64,000 bases of DNA, from positions 421,160 through 485,159 of the forward strand of contig BCIH01000013.1 in the NCBI GenBank assembly GCA_002897115.2, written 5' to 3'. Below, piece after piece: positions 34,592-45,328 of this stretch. The position numbers and the translations under genes are program-made. The DNA is from Prototheca cutis. Taxonomy: Eukaryota; Chlorophyta; Trebouxiophyceae; Chlorellales; Chlorellaceae. Under the pieces are notes generated by a model. The model saw nothing but the letters and a program-made list of their open reading frames with translations, searched no databases and was not told the DNA's origin. How positions within the stretch are numbered: the stretch's first letter is position 1; each line of letters begins with the position of its first letter.

Positions 34592-35812
34592 ATGGAGGTG
34601 CATGCCCGGTCGCCTGCAGCTCCCCAGGCGAGCATCCTGGTCCCCAGTGATTTCAGGCTGGAAGGCGCCACACCCTGCAAGCTTGGAGCCCTGTCTAGCA
34701 ACACTGCCCTCAGACACCGGAGGTTTGTTCCCTTTGCCAGCACCAGCACGAGTGCGGGTGCCCGCAGGGCACCAGCGCGACCCAAGGGGGCGGTGGTGCC
34801 ACCAGGTGTTGTAGCTGCCAGTGCCCGCGAGCAATCTGTCACACCTGCACCATCCTGGCGTGTGGCAGCGGGCCTGCTGGCCGCAGGCGCTACCGCTGGC
34901 TGTGCCGTGGAGGCCGCGCTGTATCCGTTGGACACGGTGAAGACGCGCCTTCAGGCCATGCGGGGCGGCGGCGGCCTTCGTGCGCTGCTCCGCTCCGGCG
35001 GCGGCCGTTCACTGTACGCGGGTCTGACGGGCAACCTGGTGGGCGTGGCCCCTGCCTCGGCCATCTTCATGGCCGTGTACGAGCCCGTCAAACTCCGTGT
35101 GGCGGCCGCCGTGAGCCCCGACCGGTCGTGGCTGGGCCCGCTGGCCGGTGGCGTGGCTGCGGGGCTGGTGTCCTCGGTGGTCCGTGTCCCGACGGAAGTG
35201 GTCAAGACGCGCATGCAGACGCGGGAATTCACAAATGCATGGGTCGCCTTACGGACCATTGCAAAGTGCGAGGGCCGGCGGGGACTCTTCGCAGGCTACA
35301 GCTCCTTCCTGCTTCGGGACCTGCCATTTGACGCGATCGAGTTTCTGGCGTATGAGCAGCTGAAAAAGGGGTACAAGTCGGTGGTGCTGCGTGGCAGGCG
35401 CGAGCTGTCGCCACCCGAGCACAGCCTGGCGGGTGCCGCCGCAGGCGCGCTGACGGGCCTGGCCACGACCCCCCTCGATGTCCTCAAGACGAGGCTCATG
35501 ATCGACGGCGGGCGCGGACAGTATCGGGGCGTCCTGCATTGTGCTCGGACCATCCTGCGNGAGGAGGGTGCCGCCGCGTTCCTCCGTGGCTGGCAGCCCC
35601 GCGTGCTCTGGATCGGCGTCGGCGGGTCCATCTTCTTCACCGTGCTCGAGGCGGCCAAGCGGCTCTATGCCCCGCGGGCGCCGCTCGCCAGCGCCGCGGG
35701 CGCCGAAGCTGCGGCAGAGTATGGAGAAGCCGCTGCCGCCCTGCAGCACCAAGGGCTGGTGGAAGAAGCCGCGGGCGAACACCCAGAACTGGGTCACGCT
35801 CGCCGTGGATGA
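34592..35812 (+). CDS. SAMC1: S-adenosylmethionine carrier, chloroplast/mitochondrial (SAMC1-like)
   Basis: This is a single uninterrupted exon of 406 residues, unusual in this intron-rich window. It is a mitochondrial carrier family protein with three repeats marked by YPLDTVKTRLQ, VPTEVVKTRMQ and TPLDVLKTRLM. Features shared with plant SAM transporters are LYAGLTGNLVGVAPASAIFMAVYEP, SSVVRVPTEVVK, FAGYSSFLLRDLPFDAIEFLAYEQL and PRVLWIGVGGSIFF. These exchangers import SAM into plastids or mitochondria and return S-adenosylhomocysteine. The first about 85 residues are Ser/Ala/Arg/Pro rich with no acidic cluster, consistent with a plastid or mitochondrial transit peptide. The C-terminal 50 residues are an Ala/Glu-rich extension. 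An n at 35560 hides one residue. Confidence 0.93.
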   Translation: MEVHARSPAAPQASILVPSDFRLEGATPCKLGALSSNTALRHRRFVPFASTSTSAGARRAPARPKGAVVPPGVVAASAREQSVTPAPSWRVAAGLLAAGATAGCAVEAALYPLDTVKTRLQAMRGGGGLRALLRSGGGRSLYAGLTGNLVGVAPASAIFMAVYEPVKLRVAAAVSPDRSWLGPLAGGVAAGLVSSVVRVPTEVVKTRMQTREFTNAWVALRTIAKCEGRRGLFAGYSSFLLRDLPFDAIEFLAYEQLKKGYKSVVLRGRRELSPPEHSLAGAAAGALTGLATTPLDVLKTRLMIDGGRGQYRGVLHCARTILXEEGAAAFLRGWQPRVLWIGVGGSIFFTVLEAAKRLYAPRAPLASAAGAEAAAEYGEAAAALQHQGLVEEAAGEHPELGHARRG

Positions 35813-36137
35813 ATGATTGTAGATTTGGATNAGAGGATGGAGCCTCTGCTACATGTTACCGCCAGACAGCTCTTTATCCATCCTGCACCAGCAAGATGCC
35901 TGCGCTCGGCANCAGCCTGGAGCCCCCAGCGCCTGGTGCATTCCAACGGGGCTGAGAAAAAGGGCCTNGCCCAGTTCCTGTGTTGCAATGAACAAATCCT
36001 TGAATGTAACGGGCCCACTGCTCAACAGAATGCTCGCNCGCTCGATGTAAGACCACTGGAATGTTTAACCAGCGCACGAAAAAGCTCTCATCTCCAAGCA
36101 CAGCATGCATGCATGCCCAATGAATTTGCACAGCGGG
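35813..36137. other. Convergent intergenic region, SAM carrier / TOP3
   Basis: It holds the two 3' UTRs. Several n positions (35831, 35912, 35968, 36038) make it unreliable. No gene is seen. Confidence 0.6.
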
Positions 36138-39100
36138 TCAGTACGGTGGCGGGCCGTAGGATTCTTGCCGGCCCCGGACATTGCGGCTCCTGCCGGTGGC
36201 GGCCCTACCTCGGGCCGCTCGGGCCGTGCTGCGCCAGGGCCCGTTCTGGCCCCTGCCCGGTCTGGTGGTTGTTGAACCGGCTCCGTGTTCGCCCCGAGCA
36301 CCCCCACCACCACGGCCACCGCCGCGCTGCGNCCTGCCGGCTGCGGAGCCCCGGGCGGCACCTCCCCGTGCTGGGCCCCCCCCGTTGTTGCCCGCCCTCC
36401 CGCCGCCGGCGCCCTGGAAGCCAGCCGCTGGGAAGGGGCGGGCTGGATGGAGGGATTGGCAGTGAAGGGGGACAGTACCCACCCACTCAAATGCAATGAG
36501 CGTGCACGCATGCGTGCACTCAGCAATGACAGCACGATCAGCCCATCACCCACAGAAATGCTTGACATACACAAACCCTGTAGAACTTACGTCTGCGGGG
36601 CACGGTGCCAAGGAGGGACAAGAGGCGCTTGAGTTGGGGACTGCAGGCGGCACAGGCCGTCATGCGTGGCTCAAACCCGGGAGGCAACAGCGCTCGTGTG
36701 AACCCCAACTCAAGCTCCTTGGCGCCGCATGAAGAGCATGCTGAATCCGACACGGTCACCCAAGTCGTGATGCGGGGCAGGTCTACCCGGAACCGGTGCA
36801 CCGGCCACGTCGTGCACGCGATAAAGGGCGGCCCACCCGCTGGGTCCCTGGTGTGTGTGTGTGTTTGGGTGGTGGTGGTGGTGTGTGTGTGCGTGTGTGT
36901 TTGGGTGGGGGGGGCATCCGTGGAGTATCGCTCACAGATTGGTGTTTAATGATATACACATGCAAACTCAGGGCCAAACCCCACCCAGTAACGAATTCCC
37001 AGGCAGACCTGGTGAGGTGCATGCGGCCACCACCACAACTGCACCCGCCCAAGTCCTCAAAGCTCCCGGGGTCTTCGGGCCCTTCGGCAGCAGCAGACCT
37101 GGCCAGTCCCGCGGGTTGACCGCTGGGGGGNTNGTTTTCGTGCGACCCCGGGCCTCGTCCAAACACCACCTCCCTGACTTCAGCCTCCAGAATGCTGGAC
37201 TGNGACAGCACCCCAATAAAGTCTGCCTGGAAGGCACGCATCGCCTCTTCCAGCACTTGCTCCTACATGGTTGGTTGGCGCACGCGAGCCCGTGTGGGGG
37301 GGCCGGGCATGTTCAGAACCAGCGCTCCACGACATTGCAGGCATGATCTACAACCTCACGTAACCCAAGCCCCCCAGCAATGGGACCGGACCCACCACAG
37401 CCCCCCCCTAAAAGGAGAAANGTCCAGCAACCTTGGTGCTGCGGCCTTGGGCCACGGCCATGATGTTGGCCTCGATGTGGCCCCGCAGTTGNGGCTGCCA
37501 GAGATTGGTCATCCCCATCCTGCTGTAGGCCGAGATCAACGACTCCCCCAGCGGCGTAGCCGAAAATGTCTGGGTCCGCCCCGACTCATCCTTGACAGCA
37601 TAACCCCGGTCCAGCTGCTTCTGGATATGGTCGGCCACGGTCGCATCAGTGCCAATCCCGTACTGTTCCATCTTGGAAATCAGATCGGCTTCTGTCAGCC
37701 GCGGNGGTGGCTGTGTGGCCTCCTGCGTGGTGATGTGATGGGCTTGGGTTGGAATATTCTTTCTTTATNNAGGGACACAACAGTTGNCATGGCAGACATT
37801 CTTCTGGCCCCCAGTGGGGCACCGTTCAAATGCCAGGTGCTGGGCACGGACAGCATCCCACCAGACAAATGGGCAATGCAATGCCTGCCTGGCGCAGGTC
37901 GATGGAGGCCGGGGTGAACACTTGGCCCTCTGTAACATGCGGCAGGGTCTCCTCTGCACTGCCCCACTTCTGCGAGGTGACAAACAGCAGGTGGGGAGAG
38001 GGCATGACCAGCGCTCATGCACACAACCACAGACAGTATCCACGAGCTTGCTTGCACCTTGTCCAGCACAAATTGACTTCCCACATCCCTTGTCTACACT
38101 CCAATCTTTCCTGGTAAGGGTAGACATCCAGGAAGTTTCTTGCGATGACGACGAGCCCCGAGGTTGCAAATGACTCCCCCGCCACCTCCAGCCGCACGGT
38201 TGTCGACTGGCCCACAGCATCCAGGGCACAGCACCTGCAGGCAGGGTCAGCACCCGCTGCGGTCTGCAAAGTTTGCTCGAGATGACAAGCTGCGCATGCA
38301 TGGATCTGCTCGCAGCGGTGGCAGAAGCAGCATCTTGGACGGAACATGCCGGTCAACCAACAGGGATCTACCTCTCCCCTGCACTGCCACCCATCCCATG
38401 ACAACGCCGCCCCTCCCGAACAAGTGCGTACGCCAAAAAGTGGCGGCAGATGAATTCGTACAGTCGGCCCTTCTCGCTGCCGTCGTTGGAAAACGGCGCG
38501 GTCGGGTGGATGGGCGGGTGCGCCTTGTCGTTATGCCCACCTGCACCCCGTGGGATCGTCAGGGAACAGTTGCTCGGCTGCAAAGGCCCTGTCCACCCAG
38601 TGCCTCCCTCGTGCATTGTTGCCCGCGCACAGCAACAGATCGCTGAGCTTGTGTCCCCTCCCTCCCCACACACCTGATCGGGGCCATCTGAAGAGGTCTT
38701 CAGGCTGCAGCAGTCGCTGCGCAAATGCCGCCCAAGGGGCCTGCGTCCCTGCTTGCGTCCCAATCAGCGTCTGCACCACGAGATGGAGAGTGGATGTGGG
38801 GGTGGGACGCGGGGAGGTTGTAGAAAGAAATGGCTCGATGCTGTGGCGTCACACGATAACAGAGGAAGCCAGAGCAGACCAAGTGGCATACGACCCACCT
38901 TGAGGTCATACTGTTGTTGGTCAAATTCNTCCGTCTCCGTTCTCGGGTATGAAATGACCCCCGACTGATAGAGTTCCTCGGCCAGTTTCATGATGCGCTC
39001 ACCCGGCATCCTCAGGTACTGGGAGTAGAAGTTGACCGGGTGAAGCAGGGCGCGGGGTGGTTTGGGGGACAGGATGTTGCCAGCGATGACTTTGCATCAA

Positions 39101-40548
39101 GATTGACTGAGTCACCACGGGTGTTCTTGGAATGGCTGCATGACATGGCCATTACAAATGCACCAAAAATAGTCTAACCGCGAAAAGCCAGTACCAACAA
39201 CAACCCACCTGGGACCCGCGCTTTTGCATCTCCAGTGTGCTCAACGGCACGGGTGCCCACTTTGTCTTTTGCTGACCCCGGACCTGCACCGGAGGCGTTG
39301 TGTGCAGGATCAGACTCATGAGTGGAATTGTTGAAGCCGGCCTGGCAGCGGGCACGCAAGGAGTCTGCACAACTACCCCACCCCCCAGACGCCCCACCAG
39401 TGGACTGGCCACTCCGACAGCACATCACCTCCAGAATGGTGGCCTGGGGGTGGTCGCAGCAGAGCTCATGAAGCAGCGTCGCAGCGTGTTGGTCAAACAG
39501 ACGGCCTCTGTCCCAGGAGAATGTGCAAGGCGGCAGGCCCTGCATTCCTGGAAGCTTGACATCAATAGTCCAGTAGGGTTCGCTGATGTGCGTCCGGATC
39601 TCCCTAGCATAGGATGGGCATGGGGGAGGCATTGTTGGCTGGGAATTGACCCAGCTACAACGGGCAGGAGGGATTCCAGTGCTGGGTTTTGGACGAGGAA
39701 GAGCTGTGCTTTGCAGGCATGCTGCCACATCCTCTCAAAGCTCCTCTGCTGCTCCACCAGTAAAACAAGGCACACGACGTGCCCTGGCCCCCCCTTGTCC
39801 CACCCAACACCTTGCCGTCCAAGCACAGATAACCACCCCACCCACCACATGCGTTGGACGATGAGGCCGAGCGTTGGGAACTGGCAGGGTCCAAAGCTGA
39901 TGAGCATCTGCTCCCGCCCTGGTGGCAGCAGCGGCCGCCAATCGAATCGCCGGCCCAGCAACAGGCTCTGCAGCCGAGTAAAGGACGCGCCGATGCGGAG
40001 GTCGATTTCCTGCCGCGTGTCCACCGCCTTGGCATCGTTCTCATTTGGAGCTACCAAATGGTTCACTGCACGGAAGATGTCCGACGGCACCAGTGCTGCA
40101 AGCATGTAAATGGGAAGTAACTGCAGGGGTTACGGATGAATCTTGCTCGGTTCAGACAGACAATAAGATCAAGCATCAATGTCACCGTAACAGGCAGCAA
40201 GAGCCCTGGACGCCGACCAACCTGAGAACCTGGCACGCCGGACTGACAAGCGGGGGTTGGCCTCCAGGCAGACCTGGATCACCTGCAGGCGATGCCGAGA
40301 GACAATGGTGTACGTGCCTGTAGAGCCCAGACATTCATCGCGGTGCACAGCTCCCCCAGCAAGGGAGAAAACACACCAAACGCAACCCTGTCCAGGACAC
40401 ATCTCTCCACCCAACATCAAACACCCACCTCAAAAGCAATGTTTTCACCCTCCCGATCGCAGTCCAGCCATAGCACCAGCTGTTGGCACTGCCGTGCCTG
40501 CGTCTGCAGGTTGCGCTGAATCTTCTGCTGCTCACCCTATGTGCATGG

Positions 40549-40605
<57 letters not shown>

Positions 40606-41347
40606 GGGGGGGGGTAGTAATGTCCCGTTGAGCTTTAACACGTTTACACACTAGGCATCCTGGGCCATGGACTGGCTGGTCCCCCATGCAGCTTGGAGCC
40701 AGCCCAGAGCTCTCCATCCTCAAATAAAACAACAGAAACCTCTAGAATAATTGTGCACGCCCGCTCCCACCCAACAAAACCCTGTGCAACGGACCTTGGG
40801 CACGGCCTTGCGGACGGGTGCCGTGAAGAGTTCCTGGGGCGAGCAGGAGTGCCAGCCGGTGTAGGAAGGCAGAAACTCCAGTTCCATGAGGTGGCCTGCC
40901 ACCGAGGTGAACACCATTTCCACCTGGCTTCCCTCCAGCTGAAACGGGAAGCTGTACACCTTGCACCATGTAGCACTGTGGTTGGATGAGCAGAAAGGAT
41001 TGGGTGTGAGCGGGCCAGCCGAGCACCACCAGCCTGCAGCCGGTCGGCAACACAGCAGAGTCAACTATGGCTCTGCGCAGTCAAGTTGGCATGAGGCAAT
41101 TCCGAGAGCGGTAAAAGGACCCATAATATTACAGTAGTCATGAGCATGTGGTCATGGTGGCAGATTGGCACCTCCTCCAATGTCATATCACTTCCATGGC
41201 GCTTAGGCTGGCACTGGACACTGTGCAGGTGTCAAGCACAGAGTCCTCCACCCACCAAGATGCCTGCTGCTGGAATCTTCGATTGGAAAGGATCTCTGTC
41301 ACGGCCCTGGCCACGCTGTTCTTCTCCGCGACATTCAGGACCCTCAT
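36138..41347 (-). CDS. TOP3A: DNA topoisomerase III (alpha-type) with zinc-finger and RGG-rich C-terminus
   Basis: This type IA topoisomerase unlinks DNA during recombination with RecQ helicases. Exons: 41347-41256, 40975-40795, 40536-40429, 40282-40222, 40095-39846, 39603-39429, 39283-39209, 39018-38899, 38770-38674, 38540-38432, 38234 to about 38111 or 38078, 37969-37889, 37722-37432, 37262-37009, 36847-36591, about 36432-36138. Landmarks: [16 protein letters not shown] (Toprim start), [48 protein letters not shown], active-site tyrosine in [10 protein letters not shown] near residue 338, [31 protein letters not shown], and [18 protein letters not shown]. The tail has paired cysteines ([24 protein letters not shown]) and ends Gly/Arg-rich. 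One donor is unclear, one looks like GC, and single n positions occur in several exons. Confidence 0.9.
36849..36920. repeat. GT/GGT repeats with G run at a TOP3 3' splice site
   Basis: On the coding (minus) strand this reads C run, A and CA repeats, then the AG acceptor of exon 15 at 36848. Confidence 0.85.
40537..40616. repeat. (GT)n plus G run at a TOP3 3' splice site
   Basis: On the plus strand a GT run (40552-40604) is followed by a G run to 40615. On the coding strand it is C run, AA, (CA)n and then the ATAG acceptor of exon 3. Confidence 0.88.
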
Positions 41348-41730
41348 CGCCCTTCGCGAGCTCGGGACTGCCGGCAGGGTGTCAACATGGGGAAGCGGAC
41401 TGCTCCATTCCTCGATGCCAGCGCTGCCTCATATGGCCTGGGCCGCAGAGGTCGATGTAATGCTGTGATTTAGCATTGCAAACGCGTGTAAACAGTGAAA
41501 CAATGCGCGCATGACAGGGCGGCAGTTGATTGCCAGGCTCGACCTTTTCAAATGGCCGCTGAGTCGCGAGCCGCAGCACAGCACGGGTGGGGTACGATTC
41601 AGACAAACTGGGGCGCACCCCACAAGAGATCCGCGAGGGTTACCCAGAAACAAACTGGCCTCACAGCACGTGTTCAATGGTACTGATCCGGGGCGCAGGG
41701 CCTGCGGCAAATCCTGGTGATCAGATCATA

Positions 41731-42300
41731 TCATATCAGGTGGAGCGCCTGGGAGGCAGGGGATGTGCAAGGGGGGGGGAGCTTGGTTTTGCGATCAAAA
41801 GGCGGCGGCCTGTCGCCGGTCAGAACCAGCCTCTCCCCCAGGTGGCGGATGTTGCGCGCGGCGTTGACGTCGCGGTTCCACACCACGCCACAACTNTGGC
41901 ATNTGAGGATGGCGTACTTGTTCCGGGCGGTGCTGCTGTTTGGATTGTGTGCAGTGCTGCAGGAGGAGCCGCTGTCAACCGCGGGGCATCACGCCCACCG
42001 GCCTCGTCCCGGCCTGGAGCACCTGTTGCGCTTGATGCCGGCGTACCATCTGGGTGGGTGTCTTCTCTTCCGNCCCCCGCCGCATCACGAAGGCATGCCT
42101 CTTGTGTGTGCTTGACAACCTCAACGCCACCCCTGGCGTGCATGTCCCAGGACAGCCGCCGGTGCAGCCCTCCCTTCGAGGTCGTCCTCATGCGGCGGCA
42201 GTGCGTCGTGNGGGGCGGCCCGNTGCCGACCGGGGAGCTGTCCCCGGCCCTGTGACAGCTGGCGCATCGACCAGACTGATACAGTGGCTGCACTATCCAT
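41731..42300 (-). pseudogene. TnpB/Fanzor-like C-terminal zinc-ribbon fragment
   Basis: On the minus strand, 41971 to 41731 encodes a segment reading KYAILxCxSCGVVWNRDVNAARNI, then RHLGERLVL and a short Pro-rich tail ending at TGA (41731-41733). A CxxC half-ribbon followed by WNRDVNAARNI is the hallmark C-terminus of TnpB nucleases and their eukaryotic relatives, Fanzor; the Asp in NRDVNA is the third RuvC catalytic residue. Upstream the same frame hits a stop (about 41988-41990), and I could not find the first CxxC pair, RuvC-I or RuvC-II, nor a convincing splice join up to 42300. It is therefore a decayed remnant or the last exon of a gene I cannot reconstruct. Two n positions (41886, 41893) fall next to the second CxxC. 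Confidence 0.55.
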
Positions 42301-42629
42301 CCCCGTGGTCCGGCTTCAATGCAGGAAGGTTAGAAGGTGTTTTGGCTGCGGACATCAGCCAGCACCAGCCACCACAGCTTCTCAGCCCGACGATGACCCC
42401 CAGCACATGGACGACTGGCACGATCCGAACCAGCAAGCCGATGGCTGTCGGGTCAGCCGCCGGCAGCGCCGGCCCAACCCCCGCCATGCCGAGCAGGAGC
42501 CACCACGAGACATCCATGCTACCAGACCCCAGCAGGCTGCGGTGGACAGACGGTTGGTCTTGCTGACCCCGAGCGGGGAACCCCAAGTGGGGACGATGCT
42601 GGACCTCAACCCCGGTCCCTCACCACCCC

Positions 42630-42950
42630 CTGAAAGACTTTGTCCTCAACGGCATGGTGCAGCGTTTTATGCTAAAGAACCCGGGCACACTGAAGGATGA
42701 CCTTCTTCGATTCACTCACAAAGTACTGAGCACCCGCTCCCCGGAATCCGTCGACAAGTGAGCAACAGAGCTGGAAGAAGAAGGGCTCTGGGTTGAAATT
42801 CCGCTCAACTCAGGCTCTGGATCCAAGAAGCGGAAGATCGGGTGGCAGGCAGAACCGCAGCCGCCAGAAGTACAAGTGGAGGACCACAGCGAGATCAGAT
42901 GCAGGTGCAGAGGCCCGGAAACCGGTGGACATGACATTGCCTGTTGCTGA
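42630..42950 (+). pseudogene. Unassigned reading frame interrupted by one TGA, with a nuclear-localisation-like motif
   Basis: From 42630 the frame reads LKDFVLNGMVQRFMLKNPG and DDLLRFTHKVLSTRSPESVDK, meets TGA at 42759-42761, and continues in the same frame through ELEEEGLWVEIPLNSGSGS and KKRKIGW to a stop at 42950. The composition looks like protein-coding sequence on both sides of the stop. No family is recognised. It may be a broken gene, an element-derived coding remnant linked to the nearby TnpB-like fragment, or chance. Confidence 0.3.
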
Positions 42951-43614
42951 ACTTGAANCTGATCCCTAGATAGATTGACCTGTCTTTGTCTGCACAGTAC
43001 TTCCCTTGATTCGACAAAGCAATGGGCAATTTAATGATGATATGAAGGTGTAAGACGAGATTTTCTTCTGACATCAACCCAAACAGCACCTGCTCTGGGG
43101 CCCAAACAGGTGTAAGACTCTTTGGTTCTTGCCAATCCCGATCGCGCTTGCTGGCGGCGCGTTTGACGAAGGCAAAGAGCCGCCGAGCGAGAAACCGACA
43201 TAATAGCAACTCCCATTCGCACCCTCAATCCTTTCATTATCTTGATTTCTGGGGGTTAACAAGCGTTGCAAGGGCCTGCAAGCGCGGCTTGGTGGCCCCG
43301 TCCTCCACAGCTGCGCAGCCCCCGAACGTCGAAGGGTGGTTGCCCACGAACGCACCCCGTTCTAGCCCCGCCCTGTTCTCAGACTGGACTTTTGGTGCGG
43401 AATAAACATCATCACGCAGTCGTACAAGGGGGTGCTGCGCGGGTGGTGCACCGGAGGGCCTGAGAGGGATTTTGGGGAATCGTGCTATTCCCGCTCCAGT
43501 CACCCCCATCACCCACCACCCTCTGGACTGCTCTCTGGCCCTGCTCCCTCGATAGCATGCTTTCGAACCACGCCGCTCAATGAAATGGGTGTAATTCTTC
43601 GATGCATTCTTCAA

Positions 43615-45036
43615 TCAGTATGTCTTGCGCAGGCGGGCCCAGTGCAGCCGAAGCTGGTATCCCAGCGGGGNGCCGGGGGGGNGCTGCAGCCTGCCTTCAA
43701 ACAGGTTGTAGCCTTCCTTACCCAGCATGTCCAGCCACAGGCCCGTGCCCACCGCAGGAAGAAAGAGGGACCGGCTGTCGGCCGCAATCTCCGCCGCCGC
43801 TCTGCGCGCTGCCNCCAAGTTCTCCTGCGTGTTTGTTTTCGTTGGAGGACTACAACTTACTGGGTGGACAAAAGCAATGGGTCGGCGCATAATGCGTCTC
43901 CAGGAACACTCCCATGCTCCCAACCCGCAATATGCCCCATGAACCCCTCCAACAACCCCCCCCCAGCACCCACCTTGGCAAGGCCGGCCAACTCCCGAGC
44001 CACCGAGGAGAGTTCCTCGGAGGGCATGCCCCTGGCCAGTCCGTCCAGGGACAAGTCATGCCTGGCCACGAGGTCTGCCGGGATCTGGGTCCTGCCCTTG
44101 GCGGCCTCGGGCACCACGGCCCTCAGCACATCCACCAGACCCAGCGCACGACCCAGGCTCCGTGCTGCGGCCGCAGCCGCCGGGGACGAATCCCCCGTGG
44201 CCTCCAGTTCCAGGCTCAGCAGCTGGCCATGCGCGGCGTCGCAACGGCCAAGCAGCGCTTGCACATCCGCGGGTTGTTGGGCACGGCCCGACACCTCCTC
44301 CCGGGCATCCACGATGCGCTGCAGGCGGTAACGCGTCAGCGGGACCCCACTCCCAATCACTGCACCCAGCGCCGCCATCACGGGATGATCTGCCGGCGCA
44401 GCACCCTTGTACAGGTCGTTCACCGCGCTCCGCCACCACTGTTGTGGTAGTTGCTGGGTTGCTTGCTCGTTTGCTTGTATCAGGGGATGAGATCTCCCTC
44501 CACATATAACAGCGATTCCCTTCATTGCATGCACGTCTTCCAGCAGCTATGCAGAAAATGCTGTCAACCGCAACGCACCTGGCACCGCATGCCAACGAGG
44601 GACGGCGACTTTGCATGTTCTGCCACAAGCTGCGTCTCGACAAAAAAAGCTCTCAGCGCCACAACCGCAGGCTTGAGGTCCTGCAGGCGTCCATGATCGG
44701 GTGCGGATCCTGTCAAAATCTTCCTGCAGACGTGCCTCTCGGTGGAGGCTGGGAGCACGCACCCTTCCAGGCCGCAGACAGAGCACCCACCCACCTGGGC
44801 TCCCTGCGCACGGACAACGCGTACTTGCCAAACCCAATCGGCCCCGCTTTTCCTCGTACTCTTGGCAAATGCATCACCCAGAGGTAATTTTCGTAGTCAT
44901 GCTCGCGCAGCTGGCTCACGCAGTGATCAAACCCGGAGCGAAGTTTGTCCGGTGCTGCCGTGGAGGATGCCTGCCGACTGCCAACCCATCGCCACGCGAG
45001 GCCAGCGGGGCCCCGCAGGGCTCTGGCGACCTGCAT
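43615..45036 (-). CDS. NDUFAF6: NDUFAF6-like complex I assembly factor (squalene/phytoene-synthase fold)
   Basis: Four exons join in phase: 45036-44860, 44680-44579, 44438-43974, 43824-43615, giving 317 residues, close to the family size. The first about 30 residues (MQVARALRGPAGLAWRWVGS) form a likely mitochondrial targeting peptide. The fold's landmarks follow: HCVSQLREHDYENYLWVMHLP, ALRAFFVETQLVAEH, WWRSAVNDLY, PLTRYRLQRIVDARE, SLGRALGLVDVLRAV with QIPADLVARHDLS, and the end LRLHWARLRKTY, which matches the Trp-Arg-Lys-Thr-Tyr type ending of the family. The Asp-rich catalytic motifs of true prenyl synthases are missing, as expected for assembly factors that help build the ND1 module. It diverges from the RCC2 gene with about 290 bases between the start codons. 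Confidence 0.9.
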
Positions 45037-45328
45037 TGCCTCTTCAAATGGCCGTTTCCATATATGCGAAAGAACGCCTGGATAGATTCAGTTGTTCTCG
45101 CCGAATGTCATTGGATGCATGGGGATTCCAATGCTTGGGCATGCACAGCCACTCCACCGATCCTTGCCAAGATGAAAAATTTGAAGCTTTCCGACCAAGC
45201 ACGGGGGGAGCCCGAGCCCGGCGATGGCACAGCCATGATCAAGCAGGCAAAACCCGCAGGTCCAATTTACAGGCCATCGCAGAATTGTATCGACATCAGG
45301 GTGTCTCAGTGACCGCAACCGGCTGCAG

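Larger units (their letters stand above)
41348..43614. other. Gene-poor 2.3 kb between TOP3 and NDUFAF6 genes
   Basis: Apart from the two fragments listed within it, no complete gene is seen. Several n positions cluster at 41886-42223. It contains the TOP3 promoter at its left end and the NDUFAF6 3' UTR at its right end. The remainder could be a degraded insertion. Confidence 0.5.
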
